Shown: positions 28,312 through 38,239 of the stretch, piece by piece | How positions within the stretch are numbered: position 1 is the stretch's first letter | Layout: the number at the start of each line of letters is the position of its first letter | Assembly: GCF_015624425.1 (NCBI RefSeq) | Contig: NZ_CP049919.1 | Span: forward strand, 2,790,001-2,854,000 | Length of the DNA: 64,000 nucleotides | Source of the DNA: Roseateles sp. DAIF2 | Lineage (GTDB): Bacteria; Pseudomonadota; Gammaproteobacteria; Burkholderiales; Burkholderiaceae_C | Direction of reading: 5' to 3' | The notes under the pieces: model-generated | What the model was told of the DNA's origin: nothing | Databases searched by the model: none | The model's input: only the letters and a program-made list of their open reading frames with translations | Program-made: the position numbers and the translations under genes

Positions 28312-28749
28312 ATGACAAACGCCACCGCTACCAAGAAACGACCGGTCTATCGGAACATCAACATCTTCACCGATGTCCGAACCTACCGCCTCCCGGCAGC
28401 CGGCTTTGTATCCATCCTGCATCGCGTCAGCGGTCTGCTGATGTTCCTGCTGTTGCCCTTCATCATCTGGATGTTCGACAACAGCCTGACCTCCGAGATT
28501 TCCTACGAGGCCTTCACCAACGCCTTCGTGGCCGGCATCGGCTTCGTGCCCGCCTGGTTCGTCAAGCTGGTGGTGCTGGCCCTGGCCTGGGCCTATTTCC
28601 ACCACTTCATCGCCGGCGTGCGCCACCTGTGGATGGATGCCACCCACAGCGTCAGCAAGCAGCAGGGCAAGTCCTCCGCCGTCTTCACGCTGGTTCTGAG
28701 CCTGCTGCTGACCGCGCTGACCGCGGCCAAGCTGTTCGGCGTCTACTGA
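28312..28749 (+). CDS. sdhC: succinate dehydrogenase cytochrome b556 subunit
   Basis: A 145-residue membrane anchor with three hydrophobic helices. The quinone/haem region is recognised by SILHRVSGLLMF, and HHFIAGVRHLWMD carries the haem-ligand-type histidines. First gene of sdhCDAB-sdhE-gltA. It begins at the ATG at 28312, 106 bases after the gntR stop, with an AAGGTCGGA leader. Together with SdhD it anchors the complex II dehydrogenase in the inner membrane and passes electrons to ubiquinone. Confidence 0.94.
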   Translation: MTNATATKKRPVYRNINIFTDVRTYRLPAAGFVSILHRVSGLLMFLLLPFIIWMFDNSLTSEISYEAFTNAFVAGIGFVPAWFVKLVVLALAWAYFHHFIAGVRHLWMDATHSVSKQQGKSSAVFTLVLSLLLTALTAAKLFGVY

Positions 28750-28775
28750 TCCCCAAAAACGAGAGGTCTACCCAA

Positions 28776-29135
28776 ATGAGTACCTTCGGCTCCAAACGCC
28801 TGGTCGTCGGCGCGCACTACGGTTTGCGCGACTGGCTGGCCCAGCGCATCACCGCTGTGCTGATGGCCCTGTTCACCGTCGTGCTGCTGGTGCAGTTCCT
28901 TATGCCCGGCCCGCTGGGCTATGACCACTGGGCGGCGATCTTCTCGTCGCAGTGGATGAAGGTGCTGACCTTCGTGGTGATCATCTCGCTGGCCTACCAC
29001 GCGTGGGTGGGCATGCGCGATATCTGGATGGACTATGTGCAGCCGGTCGGCATCCGCCTGGCGCTGCAGGTGTTCACGCTGGTGTGGTTGGTGGGTTGCG
29101 CCGGTTGGGCGATCCAGGTGCTTTGGAGGCTTTGA
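28776..29135 (+). CDS. sdhD: succinate dehydrogenase hydrophobic membrane anchor subunit
   Basis: A 119-residue protein with three transmembrane segments (AVLMALFTVVLLVQFL; VLTFVVIISLAYHAWVGM; LALQVFTLVWLVGCAGWA). The motif YHAWVGMRDIWMDYV is typical of SdhD. It starts at the ATG at 28776 behind a GAGAGG site, 26 bases after sdhC, and ends 5 bases before sdhA. Confidence 0.94.
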   Translation: MSTFGSKRLVVGAHYGLRDWLAQRITAVLMALFTVVLLVQFLMPGPLGYDHWAAIFSSQWMKVLTFVVIISLAYHAWVGMRDIWMDYVQPVGIRLALQVFTLVWLVGCAGWAIQVLWRL

Positions 29136-29140
29136 AGAAT

Positions 29141-30916
29141 ATGCAGATTGGGACCACGCTTGCAAAGCGCAAATTCGACGTCGTGATCGTCGGGGCCGGC
29201 GGCTCCGGCATGCGCGCATCGCTGCAACTCTCGCTGGCCGGCCTGAACGTGGCCGTGCTGTCCAAGGTTTTTCCGACCCGCTCGCACACCGTGGCCGCCC
29301 AGGGCGGCATCGGCGCCAGCCTGGGCAACATGTCGGAAGACAACTGGCACTACCACTTCTTCGACACCGTCAAGGGTTCGGACTGGCTGGGTGACCAGGA
29401 CGCGATCGAGTTCATGTGCCGCGAGGCACCGAAGGTCGTGTACGAGCTCGAGCATTTCGGCATGCCCTTCGACCGCAATGCCGACGGCACGATCTACCAG
29501 CGCCCCTTCGGCGGCCATACCGCCAACTACGGCGAGAAGCCGGTGCAGCGCGCCTGCGCCGCGGCCGACCGCACCGGCCACGCGCTGCTGCACACGCTGT
29601 ACCAGCAGAACGTCAAGGCCCGCACCCAGTTCTTCGTCGAGTGGATGGCGCTGGACATCATCCGCGACGCCGAAGGTGACGCGGTGGGCGTGACCGCGCT
29701 GGAAATGGAAACCGGCGAGGTGCACATCCTCGAGGCCAAGACCGTGCTGCTGGCCACCGGCGGCGCGGGCCGCATCTTCGCGGCCTCGACCAATGCCTTC
29801 ATCAACACCGGTGACGGCCTGGGCATGGCGGCGCGCGCCGGCATCCCGCTGGAAGACATGGAGTTCTGGCAGTTCCACCCGACCGGCGTGGCCGGCGCGG
29901 GCGTGCTGCTGACCGAGGGCTGCCGCGGCGAGGGCGCGATCCTGCGCAACGCCAACGGCGAGCGCTTCATGGAGCGCTATGCGCCCACGCTGAAGGACCT
30001 GGCGCCGCGCGACTTCGTCTCGCGCTCGATGGACCAGGAGATCAAGGAAGGTCGCGGCTGCGGTCCCAACAAGGACTATGTGCTGCTGGACATGACCCAC
30101 CTGGGCGCCGAGACCATCGCCAAGCGCCTGCCTTCGGTGCTGGAGATCGGCCACAACTTCGCCAACGTCGACATCACCAAGGAACCGATCCCCGTGGTGC
30201 CGACCATCCATTACCAGATGGGTGGCATCCCGACCAACGTCCATGGTCAGGTCGTGATCCCGAAGAACGGCAAGCACAACGACATCATCAACGGCCTCTA
30301 CGCCGTCGGCGAATGCTCCTGCGTGAGCGTGCATGGCGCCAACCGCCTGGGCACCAACTCGCTGCTCGACCTGGTGGTGTTCGGCCGCGCGGCCGGCAAC
30401 CACATCGTCGACTTCAACCTGAAGACCAAGTCGCACAAGCCCCTGCCCAAGGACGCCGCCGACCGCACCCTGGCGCGCTTGGCGCGCCTGGAGTCGGCCA
30501 GCAACGGCGAATACGCGCAGAACGTGGCCAACGACATCCGTTCGACCATGCAAAAACATGCCGGCGTGTTCCGCACCCAGGCCAGCATGGACGAGGGCGT
30601 GACGAAGATCCTTGAGGTCGCCCAGCGCGTCGGCGGCATCGGCCTGAAGGACAAGTCCAAGGTCTTCAACACCGAGCGCGTCGAAGCGCTGGAGGTCGAG
30701 AACCTGATCGAGGCCGCCAAGGCCACGATGACCTCGGCCGCGGCCCGCCCGGAATCGCGTGGCGCCCATGCCCACAACGACTATCCGAACCGCGACGACG
30801 CCAACTGGATGAAGCACACGCTGTGGTACTCCGAAGGCAACCGCCTGGACTACAAGCCGGTGAACCTGCAGCCGCTGACCGTCGAGTCCGTGCCGCCCAA
30901 GGTCCGCACGTTCTAA
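29141..30916 (+). CDS. sdhA: succinate dehydrogenase flavoprotein subunit
   Basis: A 591-residue FAD-linked catalytic subunit. Dinucleotide site [14 protein letters not shown], the covalent-FAD histidine His49 in [19 protein letters not shown] and [12 protein letters not shown] active-site motifs, and a C-terminal helical domain. It oxidises succinate to fumarate. Start at the ATG at 29141, immediately after sdhD, with a TGGAGG site overlapping the sdhD end. The flavinylation helper SdhE is encoded two genes on. Confidence 0.98.
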   Translation: MQIGTTLAKRKFDVVIVGAGGSGMRASLQLSLAGLNVAVLSKVFPTRSHTVAAQGGIGASLGNMSEDNWHYHFFDTVKGSDWLGDQDAIEFMCREAPKVVYELEHFGMPFDRNADGTIYQRPFGGHTANYGEKPVQRACAAADRTGHALLHTLYQQNVKARTQFFVEWMALDIIRDAEGDAVGVTALEMETGEVHILEAKTVLLATGGAGRIFAASTNAFINTGDGLGMAARAGIPLEDMEFWQFHPTGVAGAGVLLTEGCRGEGAILRNANGERFMERYAPTLKDLAPRDFVSRSMDQEIKEGRGCGPNKDYVLLDMTHLGAETIAKRLPSVLEIGHNFANVDITKEPIPVVPTIHYQMGGIPTNVHGQVVIPKNGKHNDIINGLYAVGECSCVSVHGANRLGTNSLLDLVVFGRAAGNHIVDFNLKTKSHKPLPKDAADRTLARLARLESASNGEYAQNVANDIRSTMQKHAGVFRTQASMDEGVTKILEVAQRVGGIGLKDKSKVFNTERVEALEVENLIEAAKATMTSAAARPESRGAHAHNDYPNRDDANWMKHTLWYSEGNRLDYKPVNLQPLTVESVPPKVRTF

Positions 30917-30938
30917 GCCAAGGATAGAGAGCAAGACA

Positions 30939-31640
30939 ATGAAGCGCACTTTCCAGATCTACCGCTACGATCCCGACAAGGACGCCAAGCCCTACATTCA
31001 GACCCTCGAGATCGAACTCGACGGTCATGAGCGCATGCTGCTGGACGCCCTGGTCAAGCTCAAGGCCCTGGATCCGACCCTGAGCTTCCGCCGCAGCTGC
31101 CGTGAAGGCGTCTGCGGTTCGGACGCGATGAACATCAACGGCAAGAACGGCCTGGCCTGCCTGACGAACATGCGCACGCTGTCCGGCACCATCGTGCTCA
31201 AGCCGCTGCCCGGACTGCCGGTCGTGCGCGACCTGATCGTCGACATGACGCAGTTCTTCAAGCAGTACAACTCGATCAAGCCCTACCTGGTCAACGACAA
31301 CCCGCCGCCCGAGAAGGAGCGTCTGCAGTCGCCGGTGGAGCGCGAGGAACTGGACGGCCTGTACGAATGCATCCTGTGTGCCAGCTGCTCGACCAGCTGC
31401 CCCAGCTTCTGGTGGAACCCCGACAAGTTCGTCGGGCCCGCCGGCCTGCTGCAGGCCTACCGCTTCATCGCCGACAGCCGCGACGAAGCGACGGCCGAGC
31501 GCCTGGACAACCTGGAAGATCCGTACCGCCTGTTCCGCTGCCACACCATCATGAACTGCGTCGACGTCTGCCCGAAGGGACTGAACCCGACGAAGGCCAT
31601 CGGCAAGATCAAGGAACTGATGGTGCGTCGCGCCGTCTGA
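30939..31640 (+). CDS. sdhB: succinate dehydrogenase iron-sulfur subunit
   Basis: A 233-residue protein with three cluster motifs in order: [18 protein letters not shown] for 2Fe-2[13 protein letters not shown] for 4Fe-4S, and [17 protein letters not shown] for 3Fe-4S. It carries electrons from FAD to the membrane quinone site. Twenty-two bases after sdhA, with an AAGGATAGAGAG leader; standard length. Confidence 0.98.
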   Translation: MKRTFQIYRYDPDKDAKPYIQTLEIELDGHERMLLDALVKLKALDPTLSFRRSCREGVCGSDAMNINGKNGLACLTNMRTLSGTIVLKPLPGLPVVRDLIVDMTQFFKQYNSIKPYLVNDNPPPEKERLQSPVEREELDGLYECILCASCSTSCPSFWWNPDKFVGPAGLLQAYRFIADSRDEATAERLDNLEDPYRLFRCHTIMNCVDVCPKGLNPTKAIGKIKELMVRRAV

Positions 31641-31652
31641 TATGCAAGCGTG

Positions 31653-31928
31653 ATGACGGCGCTCGACAAACCCATCGATGAGAGGGCTCTTTCCAAGCTC
31701 AAGTGGCGCTGCCGCCGCGGCCTGCTGGAGAATGACCTTTTCATCGAGCGCTTCTTCCAGAGGCACGAGAGCAGCCTGACGGAGTTCCAGGCCGAGGGCC
31801 TGCGCCAGCTGATGGATCTGTCGGACAACGATCTGATGGATCTGCTGCTGCGCCGCAAGGAGCCCGAGGGTGAGCTGGATCGCGCCGATGTGCAAGAGGT
31901 CCTGGGCCTGCTCAGGACACCTTCTTAA
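31653..31928 (+). CDS. sdhE: succinate dehydrogenase assembly factor (FAD assembly)
   Basis: A 91-residue SdhE/YgfY/Sdh5-family protein. The signature RRGLLENDLFIERFF contains the RGxxE motif needed for flavin attachment to SdhA. Residue count and the helical tail LRQLMDLSDNDLMDLLLRR fit the family. ATG at 31653 preferred; a GTG directly before it (31650) would add one residue. It is 12 bases after sdhB and 32 bases before gltA. Confidence 0.92.
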   Translation: MTALDKPIDERALSKLKWRCRRGLLENDLFIERFFQRHESSLTEFQAEGLRQLMDLSDNDLMDLLLRRKEPEGELDRADVQEVLGLLRTPS

Positions 31929-31960
31929 ACAAATCCCCAAAGAAGTCATAAGGAATGCCC

Positions 31961-33271
31961 ATGACCCCCTCTGACGTCAAAGCCACCCTGTCGTTCACGG
32001 ACGGCAGCCCCAGCATGGACCTGCCCATCTACAAGGGCACGGTGGGTCCGGATGTGATCGACATCCGCAAGCTCTACGCTCAGACGGGCAAGTTCACCTA
32101 CGACCCGGGCTTCCTGTCGACCGCCTCCTGCAACTCGACCATCACCTACATCGATGGCGACAAGGGCGAGCTGCTGTATCGCGGCTACCCGATCGAGCAA
32201 CTGGCCGTCAACTGCGACTACCTTGAGACCTGCTACCTGCTGCTGTACGGAGAGCTGCCGAACGCCTCGCAGAAGGAAGAGTTCACCGCCCGCGTGACCA
32301 ACCACACGATGGTCAACGAGCAGATGCAGTTTTTCCTGCGCGGTTTCCGTCGCGACGCGCACCCGATGGCCGTGATGACCGGCCTGGTCGGCGCGATGTC
32401 GGCCTTCTATCACGACAGCACCGACATCAATAACCCCGAGCACCGCGAGATCGCCGCGATCCGCCTGATCGCGAAGATGCCGACGCTCGTGGCGATGGCC
32501 TACAAGTACACCATCGGCCAGCCTTACATCTACCCGAAGAACGATCTCTCGTACGCCGGCAACTTCATGCGCATGATGTTCGCCACGCCCTGCGAGGACT
32601 ACAAGCCCAACGACGTGCTGGTGCGCGCGATGGACCGCATCTTCACCCTGCACGCCGATCACGAGCAGAACGCCTCGACCTCGACCGTGCGCCTGTGCGG
32701 CTCGTCGGGCACCAACCCGTTCGCGGCGATCGCAGCCGGCGTGGCCTGCCTGTGGGGCCCGGCCCATGGTGGCGCCAACGAGGCGGCGCTGAACATGCTC
32801 GGCGACATCCAGAAGCAGGGCGGCGTGGCCAAGATCGGCGAGTTCATCAAGCAGGTCAAGGACAAGAACAGCAACGTCAAGCTGATGGGCTTCGGCCACC
32901 GGGTCTACAAGAACTACGACCCGCGCGCCAAGCTGATGCGCGAGACCTGCCACGAGGTGCTGAACGAGCTGGGCCTGCACAACGACCCGATGTTCAAGCT
33001 GGCGATGGAGCTGGAGAAGATCGCGCTGGAAGACGAATACTTCGTCGCCCGCAAGCTCTACCCGAACGTCGACTTCTACTCCGGCATCGTGCAGCGCGCC
33101 ATCGGCATCCCGGTGCCGCTGTTCACCGCGATCTTCGCGCTGGCCCGCACGGTCGGCTGGATTGCCCAGCTCAACGAGATGATCGGCGACCCCGAGTACA
33201 AGATCGGCCGTCCGCGCCAGCTCTTCGTCGGCGCCACCTCGCGCGACGTCAAGCCGATCGCCCAGCGCTGA
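31961..33271 (+). CDS. gltA: type II citrate synthase
   Basis: A 436-residue hexameric-type citrate synthase. Active-site motifs are [14 protein letters not shown] (catalytic His and nearby substrate Arg) and [26 protein letters not shown], with the late catalytic Asp in [13 protein letters not shown]. It condenses acetyl-CoA and oxaloacetate. The ATG at 31961 is chosen because an AGGA site lies 6 bases upstream; the ATG at 31955 touches that site and would add two residues. Last gene of the sdh operon, followed by a strong terminator. Confidence 0.97.
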   Translation: MTPSDVKATLSFTDGSPSMDLPIYKGTVGPDVIDIRKLYAQTGKFTYDPGFLSTASCNSTITYIDGDKGELLYRGYPIEQLAVNCDYLETCYLLLYGELPNASQKEEFTARVTNHTMVNEQMQFFLRGFRRDAHPMAVMTGLVGAMSAFYHDSTDINNPEHREIAAIRLIAKMPTLVAMAYKYTIGQPYIYPKNDLSYAGNFMRMMFATPCEDYKPNDVLVRAMDRIFTLHADHEQNASTSTVRLCGSSGTNPFAAIAAGVACLWGPAHGGANEAALNMLGDIQKQGGVAKIGEFIKQVKDKNSNVKLMGFGHRVYKNYDPRAKLMRETCHEVLNELGLHNDPMFKLAMELEKIALEDEYFVARKLYPNVDFYSGIVQRAIGIPVPLFTAIFALARTVGWIAQLNEMIGDPEYKIGRPRQLFVGATSRDVKPIAQR

Positions 33272-33327
33272 TCGACGCTTGAATCCGCGGTCGGGGAGGG
33301 TATCCGCTCCCGCCGGCCGCCGGACCG

Positions 33328-33366
33328 AACCCCGCCAGCCTTCTTTGGCTCGCGGGGTTTTTCTTT
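33328..33366 (+). terminator. intrinsic terminator of the sdh-gltA operon
   Basis: An 8-bp stem (AACCCCGC 33328-33335 with GCGGGGTT 33352-33359) with a 16-base loop, then TTTCTTT. It lies 57 bases past the gltA stop. Confidence 0.85.
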
Positions 33367-33441
33367 GCTTCCTTGCGCCTTGATTGGTGATGTCACGATG
33401 GCAGAGGCCTGGGCGCAGGAGGGAGGGCAGGCCTGCTGCTA

Positions 33442-33648
33442 CGTGTCCCCCGGCCGCTTCGCGGCCTCCTCCTTGACCTCCGCATCAGGCCTACCCTCCC
33501 TCCTGCTTGGTGCTGCGTTGGGCTTTCTTCGCGAACCACGTGCGGTGGATTGGCCGGGATGCGGGTATGCGCAATTGCGCAGGTTAAGGAGGAGGGCCGC
33601 AAAGCGGCCCGGGGGACACGGAGCAATTGCGCATGCCCGCGTCCCGGC
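33442..33648. repeat. REP/MITE-like inverted-repeat element
   Basis: The 636-base gap between gltA and the LacI gene has no gene; this element fills its centre. A 33-base left arm (33442-33474) and a 35-base right arm (33586-33620) are inverted copies, each with a GTGTCCCCC head, a GGCCGC/GCGGCC mini-hairpin and a CCTCCTCCTT tail. A second inverted repeat (33553-33578 with 33623-33648, 26 bp, two mismatches) encloses the right arm. The layout resembles paired REP sequences (BIME) or a short non-coding MITE. No second copy was noticed in this window. Confidence 0.75.
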
Positions 33649-33818
33649 GCAGCCCGGCCCTGCAGAAGGGGGCATTAAGACGCGCACGACTTTGCTCTGC
33701 CTCGGAACGAGTGTTGGCTGAAGCTAGGGTTAATGCCGGGCGATCTGTCCCCTCTATTTGCGCAAATGGCCGGAGCGAGGTGAAACGCGCGCTAACATTT
33801 CAGCTATGCTTTCCCAGT

Positions 33819-33834
33819 TGGCAAACGTTTGCCA
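33819..33834 (+). promoter_or_regulatory. LacI-family operator
   Basis: A perfect 16-bp palindrome TGGCAAACGTTTGCCA with a central CG and AAACGTTT core, the classic shape bound by LacI/PurR/RbsR-type repressors. It lies 73 bases upstream of the lacI-type gene and just after a possible -10 hexamer (TATGCT at 33805). It likely mediates control of this operon by its own repressor. Confidence 0.85.
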
Positions 33835-33907
33835 TTGCGAATTCAGGCATGTAGCGCCGCCCGGCGCGATCCGAACCGGAATGTAGGCACGAGGACCGAG
33901 TCAGTCT

Positions 33908-34912
33908 GTGAGCACGATCAAGGATGTTGCGGCCCTGGCCGGGGTGTCATTCACCACTGTTTCCCATGTCCTGAACGACACCCGCCCGGTCAGCGCCGAT
34001 GCGCGTCGCCGGGTGCTGGCCGCGGTCGAGGAGATCGGCTACCTGCCCAGCGCGGTGGCGCGCTCGCTGCGCAAGAGCGAGACCAAGATCGTCGGCGTGC
34101 TGGTGCCCAACGTGAACAACCCCTTCTTCGCCGAGCTGGTGGTCGGGGTCGAGGAATGCTGCCGGCTGGCCGGCTACTCGGTGTTCCTTTGCAACTCGGA
34201 CAACGACCCGAAGCGCCAGCAGCAGTACATGCGCACCCTGCTGGAAAAGCGCATCGACGGCCTGCTGCTGTCCTCCGCCGGCGATGCCGAGGCGCTGGCG
34301 CGCATCTTCAAGCTGGCCACCGTGCCCTTGGTGACGGTTGACCGGTTGGTGCCCGGCGCGCGCGCCGACCGCGTCAGCGTCAACAACCTGGACGGCGCTC
34401 ACAAGGCGGTCAAGCATCTGCTCGACCTGGGGCACCGCCGCATCGCCTGCGTCAGCGGCCCGAGCGAGTTCGAGGTGACCAGCGAGCGGGTCGAGGGCTG
34501 GCGCCGCGCCCAGCTGGAGCGCGGGCTGCAACCCGACGAGGGCCTGCTGGTCGAGAGCGACTTCAGCAGCGCCGGCGGCTACGAGGCGCTGCGCCAGCTG
34601 CTGCGCCGACGCCCCGACATCACCGCGGTGTTCGCCAGCAATGACCTGATGGCCCTGGGCGCGCTGCGTGCCGCGGCCGAGGCCGGCCTGAACGTGCCGC
34701 GCCAGTTCTCGGTGGTCGGCTTCGACGATGTGGAGCTGAGCGGCTATGTCTACCCGGCACTGACCACGGTCGGCTGCTCGATCAAGGAGCTCGGGCGCGA
34801 GGCCGCGCGGGTGCTGATCGACCGCATCGACAACCCCGGCGCGCCGCTGAAGGACGTGCAGCTGACGCCGCGCCTGGTGGTGCGCGAAAGCACCGCCGCA
34901 CCGGTGCGCTGA
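33908..34912 (+). CDS. LacI family transcriptional regulator
   Basis: A 334-residue repressor. N-terminal helix-turn-helix STIKDVAALAGVSFTTVSHVLN and hinge helix (SAVARSLRKSET), then a periplasmic-binding-protein-like ligand domain (VGVLVPNVNNPFFAELV; FASNDLMALGAL; VVGFDDVELSGY). Translation starts at GTG (33908). It heads an operon with ribokinase and nucleoside hydrolase, so ribose or a nucleoside is the likely inducer, as for RbsR. A perfect operator lies upstream, suggesting autoregulation. Confidence 0.9.
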   Translation: MSTIKDVAALAGVSFTTVSHVLNDTRPVSADARRRVLAAVEEIGYLPSAVARSLRKSETKIVGVLVPNVNNPFFAELVVGVEECCRLAGYSVFLCNSDNDPKRQQQYMRTLLEKRIDGLLLSSAGDAEALARIFKLATVPLVTVDRLVPGARADRVSVNNLDGAHKAVKHLLDLGHRRIACVSGPSEFEVTSERVEGWRRAQLERGLQPDEGLLVESDFSSAGGYEALRQLLRRRPDITAVFASNDLMALGALRAAAEAGLNVPRQFSVVGFDDVELSGYVYPALTTVGCSIKELGREAARVLIDRIDNPGAPLKDVQLTPRLVVRESTAAPVR

Positions 34913-34975
34913 GCCCGGCCGGGAACGCAAGATGACGACGATGATGACGATGACTGTGACGAGGGAGTTCTTCCG

Positions 34976-35920
34976 ATGACGGACCAGCGCGCTGCCGCAG
35001 GACCCGCCGCCCAGGTGGTGGTGGTCGGTAGCATCAATATGGACATGATCTCGCTCTCCAAGCGCCTACCGGCGCCCGGCGAGACCCTGATGGGCGAGGC
35101 CTTCGCGATGACGCCGGGCGGCAAGGGCGCGAACCAGGCGGTGGCCGCCGCGCGCCTGGGCGCGCCGGTGGCCTTCCTGTCTAGGGTCGGCACCCAGGCC
35201 CATGGCCGCGAGCTGCTGGCGGCACTGGCCGCCGAGGGCATCGCGACCGAGGGCGTGGTGGTGGACGAGGCGGCGCTGCCGGGCATCGCGGTGATCATGG
35301 TCGCTAGCGAGGGCGGCGAGAACTCGATCGTCTATGTGCCGGGCAGCAATGCCGATCTGGCCCCCGCCGATGTGGACGCCGGCGCCGCGCTGCTGCAGGG
35401 CGCGCGGGTGCTGGTGGCCCAGCTGGAGGTGCCGGTGCCGGCGATCCGCCGCGCCTTCGAGCTGGCCCGCGCGGCCGGCGTCACGACCATTCTGAACGCC
35501 GCGCCGGCGCTGCCGGCCGGGGCCGAGCTGCTGCCGCTGACCGACTGGCTGGTGCTCAACGAGACCGAGGCGGCCCAGTTCGCGGGTCTGCCGGCCGGCG
35601 GCCTGGAGGAGGCCGGCCAGGCGGCGCGCGCGCTGCTGCTGCAGGGCCCGCACCAGGTCGCGGTGACCCTGGGTGCGCAGGGCGTGCTGCTGTGCGAAGC
35701 GACGGGCGCGCTGACGCATCTGCCGGCCCGGGTGGTGAAGGCGGTCGACACGGTCGGCGCCGGCGACACCTTCGTCGGCGGCCTGGCCACCGGCCTGGCC
35801 GAGGGCATGGCCGCGGCCGATGCGGTGCGCCTGGGCCAGGCGGCCGCAGCGATCGCGGTCAGCCGCAGCGGCGTGCAGTCGGCGATGCCGCGCCGCGCCG
35901 AACTGGCAGAGGAGCTGTGA
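34976..35920 (+). CDS. rbsK: ribokinase
   Basis: A 314-residue PfkB-family sugar kinase. Signature 1 is in TPGGKGANQAVAAARLG, and signature 2 with the catalytic Asp is in DTVGAGDTFVGGL; NMDMI near the start fits ribokinase. It phosphorylates ribose to ribose-5-phosphate with ATP. The 63-base gap after the regulator holds a short GATGAC-rich run and a GAGGGAG ribosome site. It is followed after 2 bases by the nucleoside hydrolase, whose product is its substrate. Confidence 0.92.
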   Translation: MTDQRAAAGPAAQVVVVGSINMDMISLSKRLPAPGETLMGEAFAMTPGGKGANQAVAAARLGAPVAFLSRVGTQAHGRELLAALAAEGIATEGVVVDEAALPGIAVIMVASEGGENSIVYVPGSNADLAPADVDAGAALLQGARVLVAQLEVPVPAIRRAFELARAAGVTTILNAAPALPAGAELLPLTDWLVLNETEAAQFAGLPAGGLEEAGQAARALLLQGPHQVAVTLGAQGVLLCEATGALTHLPARVVKAVDTVGAGDTFVGGLATGLAEGMAAADAVRLGQAAAAIAVSRSGVQSAMPRRAELAEEL

Positions 35921-35922
35921 CG

Positions 35923-36906
35923 ATGAGCAGCCACAAGCCCATTCATCAGGTCATCTTCGACACCGACCCGGGCATCGACGATGCGATGGCCCTGTTCCTG
36001 CTGGCGCGCCATCCGTCCATCGAGCTGCGCGCGCTGACCACGGTGTTCGGCAATGCCTCGGTGCAGACGACCACGCGCAACGCGCTGGCCCTGAGCGCCT
36101 TCTACGGCCTGTCTATCCCGGTCGCGGCCGGCGCGGCCGGCCCGCTGGGCGCCTCGGGCGAGAAGGAGTTTCCGGCCCATGTGCATGGCGACGACGGCCT
36201 GGGCGGCATGTTCGAGCGCCTGTCCAGCGGGGCGGCAAGACCCGACCCCCGACCCGCGCATCAGCTGATCTGCGAGATGGTCAATGCCCAGCCGGGCGAG
36301 CTGACCCTGGTGGCCGTCGGCCCGATGACCAATCTGGCGCTGGCGCTGCGCCACGATCCCTCGATCACGCAGAAGGTCAGGCAGGTGATCGTGATGGGCG
36401 GCGCCTTCGGCACCTACGGCCATGGCGGCAATGTCACGCCGGTGGCCGAGGCCAACATCATCAACGACCCCGAGGCCGCGGACCTGGTGTTCACCGCCGA
36501 CTGGCCGGTGGTGCTGGTCGGCCTGGACGTCACGCAGGAAGTGGTGATGAAGGAGGAGTTCCTGGCCGGGCTGCGCGGCAAGGGGCAGGGCGCCGGCGAC
36601 TTCCTGTGGGAGGCGACGCGCCACTACCAGGATTTCTACCATGGCCGGGACGGCATCGGCGGCATCTACTCGCACGACAGCAGCGCGATCGCCTACCTGA
36701 TCGACCCGAGCCTGTTCACCCTGCGCGCCGGCCCGGTGCGAGTCGTGACCGAGGGCATCGCGCGCGGCCAGACCATCCAGGACTTCGCCAAGCCCACCGG
36801 CGCCCAGACGCCGTGGAGCGCCTGCCCGCCGCAGCAGGTCTGCATCGCGGTCGACGAGGACGGCGTGCTGGAACTTTTTGCCCAGGCTTTTGAAACCAAG
36901 GAATGA
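35923..36906 (+). CDS. nucleoside hydrolase (ribonucleoside N-ribohydrolase)
   Basis: A 327-residue calcium-dependent nucleoside hydrolase. The N-terminal DTDPGIDDAMAL motif binds calcium and ribose; other active-site pieces are MGGAFGTYG, NIINDPEAA and the late HDSSAIAYLI. It splits nucleosides into base and ribose. The ATG at 35923 follows rbsK by 2 bases, so the two enzymes make a direct hydrolase-kinase pathway. Purine or pyrimidine preference cannot be read from sequence. Confidence 0.91.
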   Translation: MSSHKPIHQVIFDTDPGIDDAMALFLLARHPSIELRALTTVFGNASVQTTTRNALALSAFYGLSIPVAAGAAGPLGASGEKEFPAHVHGDDGLGGMFERLSSGAARPDPRPAHQLICEMVNAQPGELTLVAVGPMTNLALALRHDPSITQKVRQVIVMGGAFGTYGHGGNVTPVAEANIINDPEAADLVFTADWPVVLVGLDVTQEVVMKEEFLAGLRGKGQGAGDFLWEATRHYQDFYHGRDGIGGIYSHDSSAIAYLIDPSLFTLRAGPVRVVTEGIARGQTIQDFAKPTGAQTPWSACPPQQVCIAVDEDGVLELFAQAFETKE

Positions 36907-36910
36907 CAGC

Positions 36911-38230
36911 ATGAGCACGACGACCAAGATTCTGAAGGCCCAATGGGTGCTGACCATGTCCCCCGGCAGCGAGGTGCTGACGCGCCATGCGGTCGTGATC
37001 GAGGGCGAGCGCATCGCCGCGGTGCTGCCCTGGGAACAGGCCGAGGCGCAATACCCGAGCGCCGAGCGGGTCGAGCTGGGCCGGCATGTGCTGATCCCCG
37101 GCCTGATCAATGGCCACACCCATTCGGCGATGTCGCTGCTGCGCGGCGTGGCCGACGACCTGGCGCTGATGGACTGGCTGAACAACCATATCTGGCCGCT
37201 GGAGAAGAAGTGGGTCAGCGAGGACTGGACCTACCAGGGCTCGCTGCTGTCGGCGGCCGAGGCGCTGCGCGGCGGCGTGACCTATCTGAACGACATGTAC
37301 TTCTTCCCGACCGCGATGGCGCGCGCGGCGGTGGACAGCGGCATCCGTGCCGGCGTGTCGATCAATGTGATCGATTTCCCCACCGGCTATGCCTCCGGTC
37401 CGGACGACTACATCGCCAAGGGCCTGGCCGCCTTCGAGCAGTTCAAGGGCGAGCGGCTCTTGGACTGGACCAGCGCGCCGCATGCGCCCTACACGGTCTC
37501 GGACGAGACCTTCATCAAGCTGCGCGAGCTGGCCGAGAAGCATGAGCTGCAGATGCACTGCCATATCCACGAGACTCAATTCGAGGTGGATGAGAGCGTC
37601 AAGCAGTACGGCATGCGCCCGCTGGAGCGCCTGAACAAGCTGGGCCTCTTGAACGAGAAGATGATGGCCGTGCATATGGTCCATCTGAACGAGGACGAGA
37701 TTGCGATGCTGGCCAGGCAGAAGGTGCACCTGGTCCACAACCCGAACTCGAACCTGAAGCTGGCCTCCGGCGTGCAGCCGCTGACCGCGTTGGAAGCCGC
37801 GGGTGTCAACACCATCCTCGGCACCGACGGTGCGGCCTCCAACAACCGCCAGGACATGTTCGGCGAGATCCGCGCCGCGGCCCTGCTGGCCAAGGGCGTG
37901 ACCGGCAACCCGCTGACCGTCTCGGCGCGCACCGCGCTGGAGATGGCGACGATCCGCGCCGCCAAGGCGATGGGCCGCGGCGACGAGCTGGGCTCGCTGG
38001 AGGTCGGCAAGCTGGCCGACGTGGTGGCCGTGTCGCTGGACGCGCTGGAATGCCGCCCGGTCTATCACGCCGACGCGCAGCTGGTCTATGTGGCCGGCCG
38101 CGAGCATGTCTCCGACGTCTGGGTCGGCGGCAAGCAGGTGCTCAAAGGCCGCGAGCTGACGACGATCGACGTGCCGGCCCTGCTGGACCGCACCGAGGCG
38201 ATCGTCGAGCGGATGAAGACGGAAAAGTAA
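36911..38230 (+). CDS. TRZ/ATZ family amidohydrolase, probable MTA/SAH deaminase
   Basis: A 439-residue amidohydrolase. Metal ligands are in GLINGHTHSAM, HCHIHET, the mid-protein AVHMVHLNEDE, and LGTDGAASNN. Length and motifs fit 5-methylthioadenosine/S-adenosylhomocysteine deaminases (MtaD-like). It is third in the ribose/nucleoside operon, 4 bases after the hydrolase, so deamination of an adenosine-type nucleoside or of a released base is plausible. A guanine deaminase is a less likely alternative. The ATG at 36911 is preferred over an upstream in-frame start inside the previous gene. Confidence 0.85.
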   Translation: MSTTTKILKAQWVLTMSPGSEVLTRHAVVIEGERIAAVLPWEQAEAQYPSAERVELGRHVLIPGLINGHTHSAMSLLRGVADDLALMDWLNNHIWPLEKKWVSEDWTYQGSLLSAAEALRGGVTYLNDMYFFPTAMARAAVDSGIRAGVSINVIDFPTGYASGPDDYIAKGLAAFEQFKGERLLDWTSAPHAPYTVSDETFIKLRELAEKHELQMHCHIHETQFEVDESVKQYGMRPLERLNKLGLLNEKMMAVHMVHLNEDEIAMLARQKVHLVHNPNSNLKLASGVQPLTALEAAGVNTILGTDGAASNNRQDMFGEIRAAALLAKGVTGNPLTVSARTALEMATIRAAKAMGRGDELGSLEVGKLADVVAVSLDALECRPVYHADAQLVYVAGREHVSDVWVGGKQVLKGRELTTIDVPALLDRTEAIVERMKTEK

Positions 38231-38239
38231 GACCCGACC

